A stretch of 64,000 nucleotides of DNA from Karalla daura (GCA_029224185.1 CM055191.1:19667760-19731759); one strand, 5' to 3'; numbered from the stretch's first letter, positions 50,084-63,469 are shown. A program made the numbers and translations. Notes: a model not told the origin generated them from the letters alone.

Positions 50084-51799
50084 GTGTGCGTGTGTGTGTG
50101 TGTTCAAGAAAGAGAACAGTAAAGCGATGGTGGTCTCCTCCCTGCATTTCCTAAAAACACCCCCCATCCCCAACCCACTGTGCAGCACACTTGACACATG
50201 GTCCACATGTGTTTGTGAACACAAACCTGATCTCACACTCCCACACAAATTCTCACTTTCTCAAACATAAAACAACTCAGCAGAATGCAACAAATAATAC
50301 AACAATAGCTGAACACAACTATTCCTTAAGATGGAGACATAACATGCAGGCCATCAGCACATCAGTTGTAAGATGAAAGTTGATGTTTACTTTAATCATT
50401 AAGAACTGAAGAGTTTTGTGCTACTTATCTCTGGCAAGTGAACTGGCAGATGGCATCCACTTGATGAAAGCCTTGATCGTGAATTCCTCACTATATAAAG
50501 CAAGATTGCCATGCCTTTAAACTAATTTTCATGTCAGTCTGTAGAACTTGGCAATAAATCATTCTTGGAGGAAAAAATAAAATAGCTGTAGTCAGTCCAA
50601 AACAACAAACCTGAAGATCTTGTTTTAAAATAAAGAACATCATATTACATGAAATGAATGAGTCAGACCAGGTGTTTCTGAGAAGCTGATATGTTCAAGT
50701 TACTGTTGTTAGACATGAAAATCACCTGAGCTGCTTTGGAAACCTTAGCACACTGAAAATGTAACAGTATATAGAAAGACAGTGTATTATCACAACACAA
50801 TTTGTACAGCGAAGCTTGTACATTATCCACTGCAGCTTAACCGATGATTGGTCTGCCAAAGTCTAGCTTACATCAGCTTTTAGCACTGAGCCGCAAGTCT
50901 TTATTTTTATGTTATTTTTCTCCTCACACACATATTAGTGTTCACGGTGATGAATTAGTGTCAAGTCTGCCCTCAAGAGTTCTTTGGGCTGATGCAGTAA
51001 TGTGTGCTGCTGTTTGTAAGCCCATTGTTTGACATTGCATTGTCAGCTGATCACATAGGATCAGCCAGTGGAATTGTTGAGTAATGAAGAAATTTCATAT
51101 GGACTGTTTTTCTCTATAAAGGCACTTATGTTGGTCATATTTGAGAGGAACCCAAATGCATTCCACTCATTCTCCAACTCATGTGCTTAAATTGAGCGAA
51201 ACAATTTTGCAGACAGCCAGTATACATGCATAAAGACTGTTGTTTGACACTCAAAATGGTGATTCTTCTCAAATTTATAAAATAATTCAATAGCTTGTTT
51301 GCTGGTCATAAAATGAACTGTGAAGGAAGATTGTTTCACCTCAAGTGATTTCAATTATGATGCCCTTCCAGCTCAATATGGGGTTAAATGAGGTTAAAAA
51401 TATGACACTGCTCCATTGTTATTTCTATAAAACACTTCAGAATGCCACCTACATTATTTTCCATTGAGCAGTACAGCATGTGAAGTGCAATTTCATTTTA
51501 CTGTTAATAAACAATGTTTATGAGAAACAAGGAAAACAAGGAATTCCTCGAGGTGTGTCCATTGAATGGGATTTTAACGAGTATAATTGTAGAGGATGGT
51601 TATGATGCAACTGTAGTTATCCAACTAAAAAACATGCCTATGCTTGACTCTGTTTTTTTTTTTCTTGAAATGTGCCAGCTTTCTCCTATTCAGCACACAG
51701 AGCAAATTGCTTGGCCTTTTCTGTTTTATCTGCACTTCACTGGTGTTTGTGTGCTACCTGTTTGAAGTGAATATGTGTGACATTTGGGCATGGCGCAGT
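48441..51799. other. Non-coding 3' flank with TG repeat
   Basis: AT-rich sequence after sall3. A distal AATAAA (48887-48892), a CA/CAGA patch (49440-49483) and a long TG tract (50016-50103) are present. No second gene is supported; frames through the TG tract are artefacts. Confidence 0.5.
50016..50103. repeat. TG microsatellite
   Basis: About 88 bp of TG repeat with two CG interruptions near its end. Confidence 0.97.
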
Positions 51800-52020
51800 G
51801 TGAACAGACAGGCCATCATTGGGACGGGGCTGTTGGCTGTTTGTTTAATGCCCTGCCTACTGTGAAAGTCTCCCTGAAACAGGCGCAGTAAATATCCCCA
51901 TTGATCCAGAAGCAGGGGGCCCTACGATGATGTAGTGGCGAAGAGCCAAGGGAGTAAATCTAACCGACAGTAATCCAATCCCATTCTCGAGGCTCTGGGA
52001 TCTGAGATAGGTGCTTTAAA
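51800..52020. promoter_or_regulatory. Enhancer-like non-coding stretch L
   Basis: Repeat-free sequence of more balanced composition than its flanks (TGGGACGGGGCTGTTGG, AAATATCCCCATTGATCC, GACAGTAATCCAATCCC) 4 kb downstream of sall3. A regulatory role is inferred from texture only. Confidence 0.28.
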
Positions 52021-53014
52021 TCCAAAAGTGTGCATTTTTGCACAATTTCTCTGCCTCTGTTACTGCTGCTTCTCTTGTTTTTTTACTTCCATGCCTCAGC
52101 TCTTGAGTCAATCCATTGCTTGGTGAGCTGATTCTCTAGCTATCCTTTATATTTGTTTAAAATCAAAGTCACGTAATGATGCTGCAAACTCAGCCTCCTG
52201 TTCATTCCACTGTCAAACTCACTCCCACACATACTTATGCTTGTCTAAAGCATGTGCATCCACCTGTAGTACAAACTCCAAAGTTAAGAGAGTGTGAAAG
52301 GTGTGTGTTTCTCAGAGTGTGTGTATGTGTGTCTGTGCGGGTGTGTGTGCATGTGTGTGTGATAACACTCCTCAGGTAATCACTGTTCTCTGTGGATGGT
52401 AGAAGGATACGTTGGAAACTCTGAAACCCCATTAGGCTGGAATTTCCCTTTGATGGCCAAAAGCTGCCTAACTAGCGCTTGACTGGTTGCTTGGCTGCCC
52501 CAGCAAGTGTTAGTTTTCATGCAGGCTCTCAAGATGACAAAGTTACGCACTCCAGATCCCCTGGAAGAGGATTGTGTGGTTTACAAATTCAAATTCTTTC
52601 CTGTATGGATTGTTGAGAGTTGCTGAAGCATGGTGCACTTTAGCCTGGTGAGCATTTTGGAACATTAGCAGTTTGGTACCAGGAAGGATCAACTGTTTAG
52701 TTTTGCTCACCACAGAAGTTGATTGTATGTAAACTAGTTCACATCAGAATTCTTTTAATGTACAGTTTTTAACAGAAGTCCATGCTCATTAAGACCCCAG
52801 TGCCCACAGTCCTAAGACAGTGTGAAGGACCCCAGAGTCAAATCAATATTGATTGAAATGAAAACCTGTGTTGTGACGGTTTTGACATAACTGTGCATCT
52901 GAGCTGTTGTTTTGTGGGTTTAAATGCATTTCGGTGCAACATAGCTAACATGTTCCTCCTCAGGGGAACATGAGAGGAGAAAACTGTCTTGACTTTTGCT
53001 CACTTCTCATGATA
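52021..53014. other. Non-coding 3' flank
   Basis: A TG-rich patch lies at 52317-52361. No gene or other element is supported. Confidence 0.5.
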
Positions 53015-53321
53015 CAGTGGAACCTGGAGATATGAAATTAAGCCCCAGAGGAGCTTTCGTATCCTTAGAATTTTTGGATTATGAAAATACCCCATGAAAA
53101 TACCTTTCCCAAAAACAGTTGTATATGACAGTTTCAATATAATATTAAAATATACAACTGTTAATAAGTGTAAAAAGGATCAGGAGGAATGCTGTCAGGC
53201 GGCACTTTCAATTTCCTGTTTTGAAAATATGTTTGTTAGATGGTACAGAACTTTCTTTGACGCACAAGTCTTATTTTGAATTTTTCATACAATAAGGCAT
53301 TCGTAATTCGAGGTCCCACTG
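53015..53321. mobile_element. Non-autonomous DNA transposon (MITE) with TA target duplication
   Basis: The left end reads CAGTGGAACCTGGAGATATG and the right end, reversed and complemented, reads CAGTGGGACCTCGAATTACG, so the termini are degenerate inverted repeats. Both sides are flanked by TA (53013-53014 and 53322-53323), the target duplication of Tc1/mariner and pogo-type elements. A CAGTGGAACCTCG-like start resembles pogo/Tigger-type termini. At 307 bp with only a short AT-rich open frame and no transposase, it is a MITE-like derivative. Confidence 0.75.
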
Positions 53322-54079
53322 TATTTTTAATTTGATACACTTCACTCACAAAGAAACACTGTATATGCACCTCTGAACCCTAATCAGAAGTAGACCAAAG
53401 GACACTCCTTGCACATTGTTGCTGAGGTCTAGTCAAGGTGGAACTGAGTTTATCTTTTGCAGTGAGGTGCTTTAAAAAGTGGAGAAAAAAAGGAGCTTAG
53501 GGAAAGGCATAGGTGTTTTGGAAAATCAATGAACGTGTGGGACATAGTGGTGGTCCACCTGAAAGAGAACACGTCATCAATTAAACAAACTCGACAAACA
53601 GGGCCAATTCATCAGAGAGCGTTGTGGATCAGCTATTGGGTTCAGCTTCGACGTGACAAATGCCGGACCTCCTCTGTGTGCCCAAGGTTGCCGATCGATA
53701 GAGATCATCATTGTGATGTGGCCTTTTATCTCACAACCTGCTCCCTTAAGCCTTATATTATTCTATTCCCAACACAGAGATCTCACAGGAGGAGGGGGTG
53801 AGAAGGGCACAAGCCTGATTGTATCTTTTATTCTCACAACGTATGGGTATCATTTGTTCAAACTGTTTTTTGTGGCGTTTGATGATCACCTTCATCCTGA
53901 GGAAGGTAAGTTTTGAGGGTTGTTACCGGGTTTGGTACCTGCTCTCGTGGTTTCTTATACTCTTCATTATTCCTCAGTGGATGGATATCAGAAGACGCCG
54001 TAGCTCGCTGCAGAATTGACTCCTCTCAACAAAGCCGGCTCCCCCTCAGCAGCACTTATTCAAATGTGTCAAATCCGGC
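53322..54079. other. Non-coding 3' flank
   Basis: Overlapping short frames at 53529-54140 in several phases have no recognisable domain. ACGTCATCAATTAAAC near 53569 and GTTGCCGATCGATAG near 53687 are isolated motif-like words. No gene is supported. Confidence 0.45.
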
Positions 54080-54250
54080 TGAGAGGAAAGCCTCCTGGGT
54101 TGTTATTGATCTGTGCCATTATGGAATTCCATGCCAATAAACTGTCATGACTTACTGTATCAGCCCAATGATTAGGCTCCACTTCAGTCACATGACCATG
54201 GAGAGCTTCCTCATTATCAGAGGCCATTATGAGAAAATGGAGTCTTACAA
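54080..54250. promoter_or_regulatory. Enhancer-like non-coding stretch M
   Basis: Repeat-free sequence with GTTGTTATTGATCTG, GCCAATAAACTGTCATGAC and CAGCCCAATGATTAGGC. A candidate element about 6.5 kb downstream of sall3. Confidence 0.3.
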
Positions 54251-57200
54251 TTGAGTTATGCAATGATAAATATTGACTTATTTCAGCTTTAATCGTCTGG
54301 TTTAACTGTGTTATTGGTGCATGAGCCTATAGAGTTGCCAGTAATTGCAGCGCTGTTATGTGCATCACAGACTACTATTTGACTTTTTCAACCTTTCTCT
54401 CATAAAAATGTTGGACAAACATCAGCTTTGTTGTTGATTTAAAATATGCCTTATACCTAAAATAGAGAACACAGTGAAAAAGGTTTTGATATAGAATTTA
54501 TAGCTGACTTATAATATGTTTGTCAGCATTATGGAATTACAGTTCATCTGAAATAAATACAGGGATCAGCAAATATGGTAACTTCTGAAAAATGTAACAT
54601 ATACAAATATTTTCCGAACTGTTAAATAAAGCAGGTTCTGGCCATGTCCCCCAGTTTCAGACTATATATGCTGATTTCCTTTGTGTCCTACAGCCTTACT
54701 TTGTCAAATCTGTTCAGCTCCTTGCAAGTGCTGAAACGATACACCTGAGCTGTCGTGTAAAATATGCATGCGAACACTATCAGTTACATGCTTCTAGCCT
54801 GCTCCAGCTGGGAGAAATTGAGGATATTACAACTCACCCTGTGTTTCACCAGCCAGCCCCAGTTTCCCAACACTGATTTGAACCAGTCTCTGCTATCTGC
54901 TCTTCATTAGGTGAGATTTCAGCCCCCACTAGTAGCTTCAGGAATGAATAAAGGAAGGGTCTGAAAAACTACTCCAACAGTAGCACTTGACACTTATAGC
55001 TGAGTGAGATCTTGTTCTGTTCCGAGTGAAATCAAACTCTGACGCATGTAGCTAAACATACGACAGTTATTATTCCACTAACTCTGTTAAATTCTGATCT
55101 CAGCTTTGAAATTTACAGAAATACTATCACCAGGAGTTGACCATATGGATAGTAAGTGTTATCATGTTATTTTTCATTTGAATCAGGCCACTGCCTGAAT
55201 GCATGTTGCACTAATACTATTGCACTTACAACAGTAAACTGTTTGTCATATCCAGCATTCCACAAGTGATCACATAAAATGTCTGCCCATACAATGGTGC
55301 ATATCTTTTTATGACACTATATCTTTTGTAGACCTTGTTACAAAATGTTATTTTGCTGCCTCGTGTTGGAGCTGCTGTAAGTGATAGAAAGCTCTCAAAC
55401 TGAATGATGCAGAGCACTGACTGAGCTCTGGACCTTGAAATGCACTACAGTGTGCATTAGGAAAACAAGAAGCTCAGCCTCAGCAGGTCCAGCAACAGTT
55501 CCTTGACTCATAGGCTTTTTGATGCAGCCAGATTTGTGCACACCACTTGCTGATGTATGGAATTTGAAGAGTTCAGAGTTGTCACTGTCAGTGATTGACA
55601 TGATGAGAGGATCAATGTAAAAGCCTCCCTGCCAAGCAATAATCCATCCAAACTGATCACGCTTAAAATTGCCTGGGGGTATTGATTACATGTGCAGGCC
55701 CAGAAAACACCGTAAGCACTGTGCAATAACAATCAAGTTGGCCAAGGAGGCAGATTGTTTTTCCCTTCCCTCTCTTCTAGAATTGCTCATTCCCTTCATT
55801 TCATATACACTACGCATTAAAGGCTTTTTACTTTAACAACTGCGGGCAGCTGGGTACTTTGTCCTGTCTATGAGTCTCAGAACCCTAATGTGTGTCTATG
55901 CTGTCTCTTGAGCATGCCAAATAACTGCCAGCTCTCTGCAAACCAGATGCAAAGGTGTAACCAGTGGCGGTTCGTTCATAGGGACGATTTGTGCAACACA
56001 CTGCCAAATGTGTAGACAGTGGGATTTTTTTCTACCTGGCTCCAGGCATGTAGACCATTTGATCTTCCTCTAAAGATCATTGTACAATCAAACCTCAGCC
56101 CTTTTGTGTGTTTTCAGCCACATTGATTTGTGCAACAGCTTTGCTGTTCACGATCATCTAAAATCCCTTTTTTAAAAAAAAAAAACAGGAACAGTGTCAG
56201 TTGCGCCCTGCAAGACTGAAGACACACATACTAAAAAAGACACGCCCACCAAAGACCCGCAGAGTGGTCGTGATGTGCACCTGCTAAAGACACATGCTCG
56301 GCGGTCATGACATGCCAAGACAAGCTAACTACGAGACACACCAACACTAGCCACAAAACAACAGACATTTACAAATGCAGCTCATATGCTGGTGCTAATT
56401 TCAATATGTTCATGGAATGAACCTACCTATGATGCATATACCTACCTATCTATGATGCATATGCAACACTGTTCAGGTCTTCAATTTAAGAGGTGTAAGA
56501 AATTATTGTCACTCACAAGTATCCTACCTGGTTTCGTATATGTCATCAAATTTGTTGGAAATTTGAGGGCACAATTTTTTTTTCCAAAATTTCTTCCTTA
56601 ATTTAGGTTAGATTTTTTTGTTACCATGTCTTTCCAGTGCATACAGAATACATTAACATGTTAGTACAAAAACAATTGTGACTGAATAATCTTTGAGAGA
56701 TTCATTGAGAGACCTTCCACAGAATGTGACAGAAATGCAGGGGTACTATTATTTTGCATCGTTCTTATTTACATCTATACTTTTCCAACCAGTAAAAAAT
56801 AATGTACAAAGTTCCAGACAGTGTGCGCCTCTATAAAGCTGTAGTAGGTTTTTTTTTTTATTATCAAAATACAACGCTCTTTGATATTTTCTGAGATTTC
56901 TATACATTTTACTTGATTGGAGTAAAAACACTAATATAATTAAACTGGCACAGAGATGCTAAATGCTTAAAAAATTGAAACAGTTTAGATATACTTGAGG
57001 ACTGATGTTTGATCTTAGAGTCTCTGAACCAAAGACTGATCATAATAAACAAAACATGAAAGGCACATTTTCCAACACATAACAAAAAATGATTATGGGC
57101 ACTTCTTCAAAGCCATTACATGATTGTACAAGAGCTAAAACTGCCATTGCAATTACGTAAACAAGTGGTATTCACCAAGTGGGATGGCAAAGGCTTGTTT

Positions 57201-59199
57201 CTTTCTTCTTGTAGTGCCACAGAAAAGCAACAACATGGGAATATATTTCCCATGAAATCAAATATCTATTGAATGATAGCCATGGTTTCTGTCTTTTTTT
57301 TTGCTTTATGCATTTAAGGAAAATGGAATACCAGCGCTCCCCTCATATACTTAACATGAGGATTGATTTGTCAATGTATGCATGCAACAGGTTAAACCTT
57401 TAGGAAATGACTGTTGTCCACCTTGCTTACGATCGTGTCATGATTAATTTTACCATAGTTTGCAATGGAATTTCAAATGTGACAAAAAGACATTCAGCGA
57501 GGCAGTAGTTTCCTCTCTTAGCAGCCTGCAATGCAGTATGTAGTACAAAGCTGTCCATGATCACAGTAGACCATTGCATTACACCTTATCATTTCCTCTG
57601 GAGCTGAAACTCAAACTGGCACTCATCAATAATGCACCTGTGATCTCCCATTCAGAAGATCTCAATGGCAGATCAAGCTACTGTAGTATCTCCTCTCCAC
57701 TCTCCGCCTCCACATCTTCCACATTCTTTAAAGCAATGTCCATACATGTAAATTCACTTTACTGACCACAATCTCCACACTAATGACTTCAAATGTCCAG
57801 GAGCCTCATTTGGGAGTTTAGCTGTCTGCATAGATTTTCCCATTAGTCCAGAGTCTAAGATTCATTCTGTCTTTTTTATTAAAACCCAAACAAATGGATG
57901 TCTCCATAATGAGTTTTTTTTTTTCCTTTGGCCGCAGCAACATAATGTCAACTGTTGTGTCTGGACAAAATGATATGCCTGACTATAGTGGGTGAGAGAT
58001 GCACTTCTATTAAGCTCTCTTACTCTCTAACTGAATTATTAAATACACAGAATCTGGTTAAGCAGTGTACATTTTCCTAAAGGTCAGAAAGTTCATTAAC
58101 TATGGACCACCATTGATTGCATCCTTGTGCAATTCTCTGCTCAGTTTAGGTTTCAGACCCTTCCATGCATAAAAGCAGACATAGATATTTGTGTGTGTGT
58201 ATATATATATATATATTTATATGTATGTATGCATGTTTGTGTGACTGTGTGTATGTGTGTGTTACAATAGCAATGTACTATAAGTTGGTCTGTACACCCG
58301 GATGCTTTGATCTGACATAGCCTTTCATACAGGCTACAGATTGCAGGTCAAAGCCTAAACAGCTTAGAGCCAGGTTTCTGAATCCAGCACAGGCCAAAGA
58401 GCACTTCAGTGCAGAAGCCTCAATGCCTTTTCCCCCCGGCTGTATCTTTAAACTGAAAAATCCATAATGACTATGACAGCCACAGTATCTGTTTCACAAC
58501 AGTCCGTTCGTGTCAATCAGGCTGATGCTGATAAAGATCTGTATTTTGATTGAATGTGTGCAAAACTACTCATACTTTACACGAGTGACTTTGATGTTAA
58601 ACCATTTGAAATCATATCAGATGCTGAACGGCAAAAGAACACCCAATCAACAGTGATGATTTCATAAAGAGGGCTCTTGGGTTTCAGCATCATAAATAAC
58701 TCATGGTAATCCCATATTTCTCTGACTTCTCTCATTTGAGCTTGGGATGGAAAGAAGGCAGTTGTGACAAACATTGTTAGTACAGCTGCCAAGCCATTCT
58801 GACCTGGCTTTATGTGTCTCGGCTGCTCTGGTTTCTCTGTGAGAGGAGCAATGAGGTGATGTCCCAACCTATCCATGTCCTTACCTTTGCTAACAAATTA
58901 CATACAGTGCATCTAAAGAAATGGCTAGAGTTCAAGGAAGATTTTAAATGCAATCAAGAGAATGTGCACTGAATAAGTAAAGCGACTAAGATATTCACTT
59001 CTTCTAGAAGCATTTCTCTTATGTTCTAGTGTGTTCATACTGTAAGTCATGTTACTATTTTTGACTCCCTGTTTTACAATGATAATAGTGATAATAATGA
59101 TAATAATGAGGGAGAGCATGTGCATTTGAGTGTGCACGTGTTGCTCAGTAAGGATTTTTCAAATGGCTTGATTCATGACGGGTACCCCTGCTGAGGCTT
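54251..59199. other. Non-coding 3' flank
   Basis: About 5 kb without a supported gene. A TG/TA mixed repeat lies at 58188-58261. The 99-codon minus-strand frame at 58577-58876 has no domain I recognise. A possible dispersed-repeat fragment is listed separately at 55960-56360. Confidence 0.45.
55960..56360. mobile_element. Possible decayed interspersed repeat
   Basis: The word CCAGTGGCGGTTCGTTCATA resembles the ends of some dispersed vertebrate DNA transposons. It is followed by an A run (56175-56186) and a stretch of repeated GACACRC/AAGAC words (56220-56345). No clear inverted terminal repeat or target duplication was found, so this is only a suspicion. Confidence 0.22.
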
Positions 59200-60349
59200 C
59201 ATCCTACACGTGCAATTTTCCGAAGCCAGCCACTCACCAAGCAATAATTATGCTGAAGTTTTCAATTACACTCCCTCCATTTCATTAACAAAAAATGTTT
59301 GGCTATTGTATAATTAGATATATGAGCTTACCACCTACATTTAACATAGCCACTACACAGCAGCTTGATGGAAAACAGAGAAGGGTTTTAGCATGTGCGC
59401 ATTTACGGCGGTTTAGTAGTCTACTATAAAGTAAAATCAGCCAGACGTTATGCAGCAGGCTTTCCCCTCCTTTTTTCCGTCATTTGCCAAGGTCCTCTAA
59501 TCTACCAGACGTATACAGACCTATAATTGAGTATTATGAGATGTTTGATGAAGTATGGGAGGTTTTGTTAACATGCAGAGTACACATGTACACCAGCTAC
59601 ATGTTAGTCCTTGGTGCCAATAAATTTATATGAGATAAGACATTTGATCTGTGTGTGGCAGTGATTATTAGTTACCATAGCCTATGGCATTGAATTAAAG
59701 CAAAACACAAAATAGTGATTTTATACATACACATAATAACATATAACCACCATGAAATGGTGATATAGAATGTATACTCCCGTGTCCCTCTGCTACAATG
59801 TATAACCCGCTGATGAAATTATATAAAAAATTAAATTGTCTATCATCATGGCTATCTCGCCATCTTAAGTGGCTGTACCCTGTTACCACACAGGCTTGAG
59901 TTTCAGGGCAATGCAATCCAATACAAGCCACAGAAACTCTCCTCAGTCCTGTCATTTTGTCTGTTTCCTTTCACATCCCTCGCAACAGGTTTCCACTGCA
60001 GGCCAAGATTGTTCTCAGTAAAGAGGTATGTGTTGCTGCTCTACCTACATTAGGAGAAAAACCGCAGAGCTTATTGTGTCTGAAAGTAACTTCAATCCTT
60101 AATTTGATGTCTGCAGCAGGTATTTCAAAGGCTCACTAGTGCACAATGGGCAATTCAAACTGATTATTGGGGGAGCCTAAATTGTATATTAGTGCTAAGT
60201 TATGGTTGGCTGGAGATGTTGCTGACCTAGTTGCTTGACACGAGTGCATCGCTGACAGACAGCAACGCCTCTAGGTGTGTCTGTGATGTCAAAAAGCTGA
60301 CTGAGACCATGCTGGAGACAAAAAAAGAAAGAAATAGAGGAGGGAAGAG
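59200..60349. other. Non-coding 3' flank
   Basis: No gene is supported. CAAGCAATAATTATGCTG and TATAATTAGATATATG near 59238-59322 form a weak homeodomain-like cluster. Confidence 0.4.
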
Positions 60350-61110
60350 CGATCTGATGACGCGGAGATAAAGTCAGCAGGGGACAGAGTTTTAATGAGG
60401 CTGGCCTCTCATTGGAGAGATGGCTGGACGTTCAGTTCAGCTGGGCTGTAAAGTGATCCCGGCCTGATATTCCCCGGCTCTGTGACAGAATTATTAAAAG
60501 CTCATCCTCTTAATGCAGCATCCACAGTGTCACCTTTCACAGGTCCGCAGAGACACTTGCCCAATAGGACTGTCTGTTTTTCCACAGGTAAATTGGCAAA
60601 GAACAGACAAGCATCTTATCCGACGTTACCAACTGCGCCCGGTGACGGTAAATTGAACCTCACGTCTCACCACAACATGGAACATGCCTTGCTCTCAGCC
60701 AAACTTAATGCTCTTTCCTATCTGTCAAAGTTAGACACCAGTATTATGTATATGTGCCCTAATTCCCTGTCATTAGTGATACTAATTGCATTATGGTGGT
60801 CATCAGTTGCAAAAATGATCTCAAAGTGGTGTCCATTTTTAAGGCAATTTTGATACTAAATGGATTTTGCCTCTTTGTGTATAGCATCAACTCCCCTCAA
60901 GCCTGTACTAATTACATCCATAATCAAATGCATTCTGTGCTTCCTTGTTAATGACATTGATCTTTTGGAATATCCAAGCCTATATTCTGTGAGATTATTG
61001 GATAAAGTGCAGGGCAAAGCCTGTGTGACCCCAGGAGGAAGATGTCGCTGCAGACATAAGTGGGTATTAAATGGATATAATTAACAGTGACCCTTCCTGG
61101 CACTTTGTGC
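60350..61110. promoter_or_regulatory. Enhancer-like non-coding stretch N (long)
   Basis: About 760 bp, almost free of simple repeats, with many homeodomain-type cores: GAATTATTAAAAGC, TGTCATTAGTGATACTAATTGC, GTACTAATTACATCC, TAATCAAATGC, TTGTTAATGACATTG and GGATATAATTAACAG. Two plus-strand frames (60482-60853 and 60860-61084) run through it but lack domains, and I read them as chance. The longest candidate regulatory block in the 3' flank; unaligned. Confidence 0.38.
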
Positions 61111-61326
61111 TGCCAAGGCCTCTGCTTCATGGATCATACAGCAGCAGGAATGAATTAGCATGGGGTAGGAATGGGAAAACTAAAATTAAGAAACGGGAGA
61201 TGGGCTGAGAGATAGATCAACGTTGAGCCAGTGGGCTTATCAGCTGATAGGGGCCACAGACTCATTGGTCAGGTTTCACTGATGAGCAAAATCCATCTTT
61301 AGAAACTTTTGCCTTTAATTTCACAC
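61111..61326. other. Non-coding 3' flank
   Basis: Complex sequence (TTATCAGCTGATAGG near 61239 is a short palindrome). Nothing else is recognised. Confidence 0.4.
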
Positions 61327-61381
61327 CGGACCTTTGCAAAGGTCCGCTGGAACATGCTTCCAGTGGCATGGAAGCATGTTC
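61327..61381. promoter_or_regulatory. Adjacent palindromes with two p53-family half-sites
   Basis: A perfect 20-bp palindrome (61327-61346, centre TTTGCAAA) is followed by a perfect 13-bp inverted repeat (61350-61362 and 61369-61381) with a 6-base loop. The inverted repeat contains GAACATGCTT and AAGCATGTTC, each an exact match to RRRCWWGYYY, the p53/p63/p73 half-site, 12 bp apart. Binding is an inference; the symmetry is directly visible. Confidence 0.45.
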
Positions 61382-61693
61382 TCTCTTTCTTTATGTTTGC
61401 AGCAGCATTTTTCATTGACTGTGTTTGCTTATTGATCGTTTAACAATCACCACCCTCTACCCCTAATCCATTGTGATGATGTAGAGAGATGATTCAGAGG
61501 GTGACGAATCCAACCCTGCAACATGCAATCAGAGTTTTCCCCCTCACAATATAAAGGCTAATCGAGTCGTGCGCTGTGTTTGTAAATGCATCTAATTGTA
61601 GAGCTGAGTATTTCAATGTCTATGACACATTGACTTTTCTTTACAACTCTGTCTGGCAACAGCTCCACCCCTGCACAGGTGGGTCCCATTGCA

Positions 61694-61696
<3 letters not shown>

Positions 61697-61734
<38 letters not shown>
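61697..61734. repeat. TG microsatellite
   Basis: A perfect TG tract of about 18 units. Confidence 0.95.
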
Positions 61735-61736
<2 letters not shown>

Positions 61737-63424
61737 CCGTTTGCTTTTCTGCTGTACTGTTGGCATGATGAGGGTAATTGGAGTGTTGGTCTGGTGAATC
61801 AGTGCCAGCCTGGGTGGGCAGATTGCATATGATGATCATGTTCTGACCAGATGGCTAGCTGGCACAAGGACTGGAATTGGTGGGCTGTGTATGATCGCAC
61901 GTGTGTGAGCGTGTGTGTATGTGTGTGTGTGTGTGAGTGTGAGGGAGAGAGAAAGAGTGTGTGTGTGTGTGTGCGCGCGTGCTCTGGAGGGTTTAGGATG
62001 TGAAAAGCAATTTGTTGTAATGGCTCATTTAGAAACATGTATCATTCCTTATAGTAATGATACATAGGTCCTGAGGGATCAGTGATGTAAGTGACCATAC
62101 GCAAACATTAAAAATGTGAAATCATAGCATTTGGTCATTCTCTGAAATCAATTATTTCAAATATAGAAATGGTCAATAACTGATGCTCCAGTCATCTAAA
62201 GACAGCTTCACAATGGTTTCAAGTGCCTTGGTTAAGTAAGGTGCACCTCATAATAAGGGATAAAAGCTTATTCCTCATATTTTTTTATGTCGCAGTTCAT
62301 AAAAAGAATAGAATATGTTGTCAATATCTGACCTACAGCTGAATGAAACATACTCAAAAATGGAGATAAACAACAGCAGTGCAGCGACAATTATCATCTC
62401 TGAAATCAAATAAAACATAGTGACTCATGTGTGAGTGGTAAAGGCAAAAATGAATCTACACAAGGCCAACAACAGGTTTTGTTATACAACAGGGGGTGTA
62501 CTCAGTGAGACCTAGTGACACATAGCCACTGTATGCAAGTGCAGAGTTTGGTTTTGCACATTTTTGCTATGATTTAGATTTCTCACACTGCATCAAACCA
62601 GCGGACCACTAGCAGACCACAGTGCGGTGGCCGGTCTCGTGTTCTTGTCTAAAATCCAAGCCACTTGGAAACGTATTGCCTTCGAAGATGACAAATGGCT
62701 ACAGCAAAGTTTTGCACATGCAGCCGGATAAAGTTTATCTTTAGGGCATGTGCTGCTGCCAACAGTGCTTCCAGAAAACTTTAATCTTTCCTTTCAGAGG
62801 CTCACTTCCTATTTCTGCGCAGGGGACTTGATGGGAGGCAGACCGGGGGTGTTTTGACACCCGTCTGAGGAAACGATCGCAGTGAGTGGGCCTGCTGCTG
62901 CTGCCGCTGCTGTAACTGTGCAGCCTGTCTCCTGTGGTTCCTGCTGGCTGTTTCTCTGTAACTTAGTGCCCTGGCTACTTAATTAGAGCTTTAGGATGGG
63001 GGATAGAGGGGTGGGGGGACCCAGTCGGAGCAGAGCGCTTCTCCCAGTCAGCCAACTGTGTGGCTAACCAACTAGAGGAAGGTGCTTTTATTGAGAACAA
63101 TCCATCAGGGTGATCCGATGAGGTGTTGATTAGCCTACAGGCTACATGGTAAGCGGCTTATTAAATGCTACAGATATGTGTCCACGTGCAGCCAGATATT
63201 GCATGGGGTTGAGTCGCTCTCCCTCACACGTCAGCGGGGGCAAACATCATTACGCCGATGCTGTACCGCTGCACACCAAACAAATAAATTAAAAAAGCAT
63301 GGAGCAAAGCAAACTGGCAACAGTAAACACTATTGATGTGGCCGGCAGATTTCATTACAACACTCTGCTGTTTCAACTAATGACTAACTTCTTCAGCAAA
63401 ATCTAACATTGTGAGAGCTGCAGC

Positions 63425-63469
<45 letters not shown>

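Noticed and set aside
58577..58876. 99-codon minus-strand frame in the 3' flank
   Set aside because: Complex sequence, but no family recognised and no flanking exon structure; possibly openness of a constrained non-coding stretch.
60482..60853. 123-codon plus-strand frame
   Set aside because: No domain, adjoining another short frame in a motif-dense block; no splice sites define an exon.
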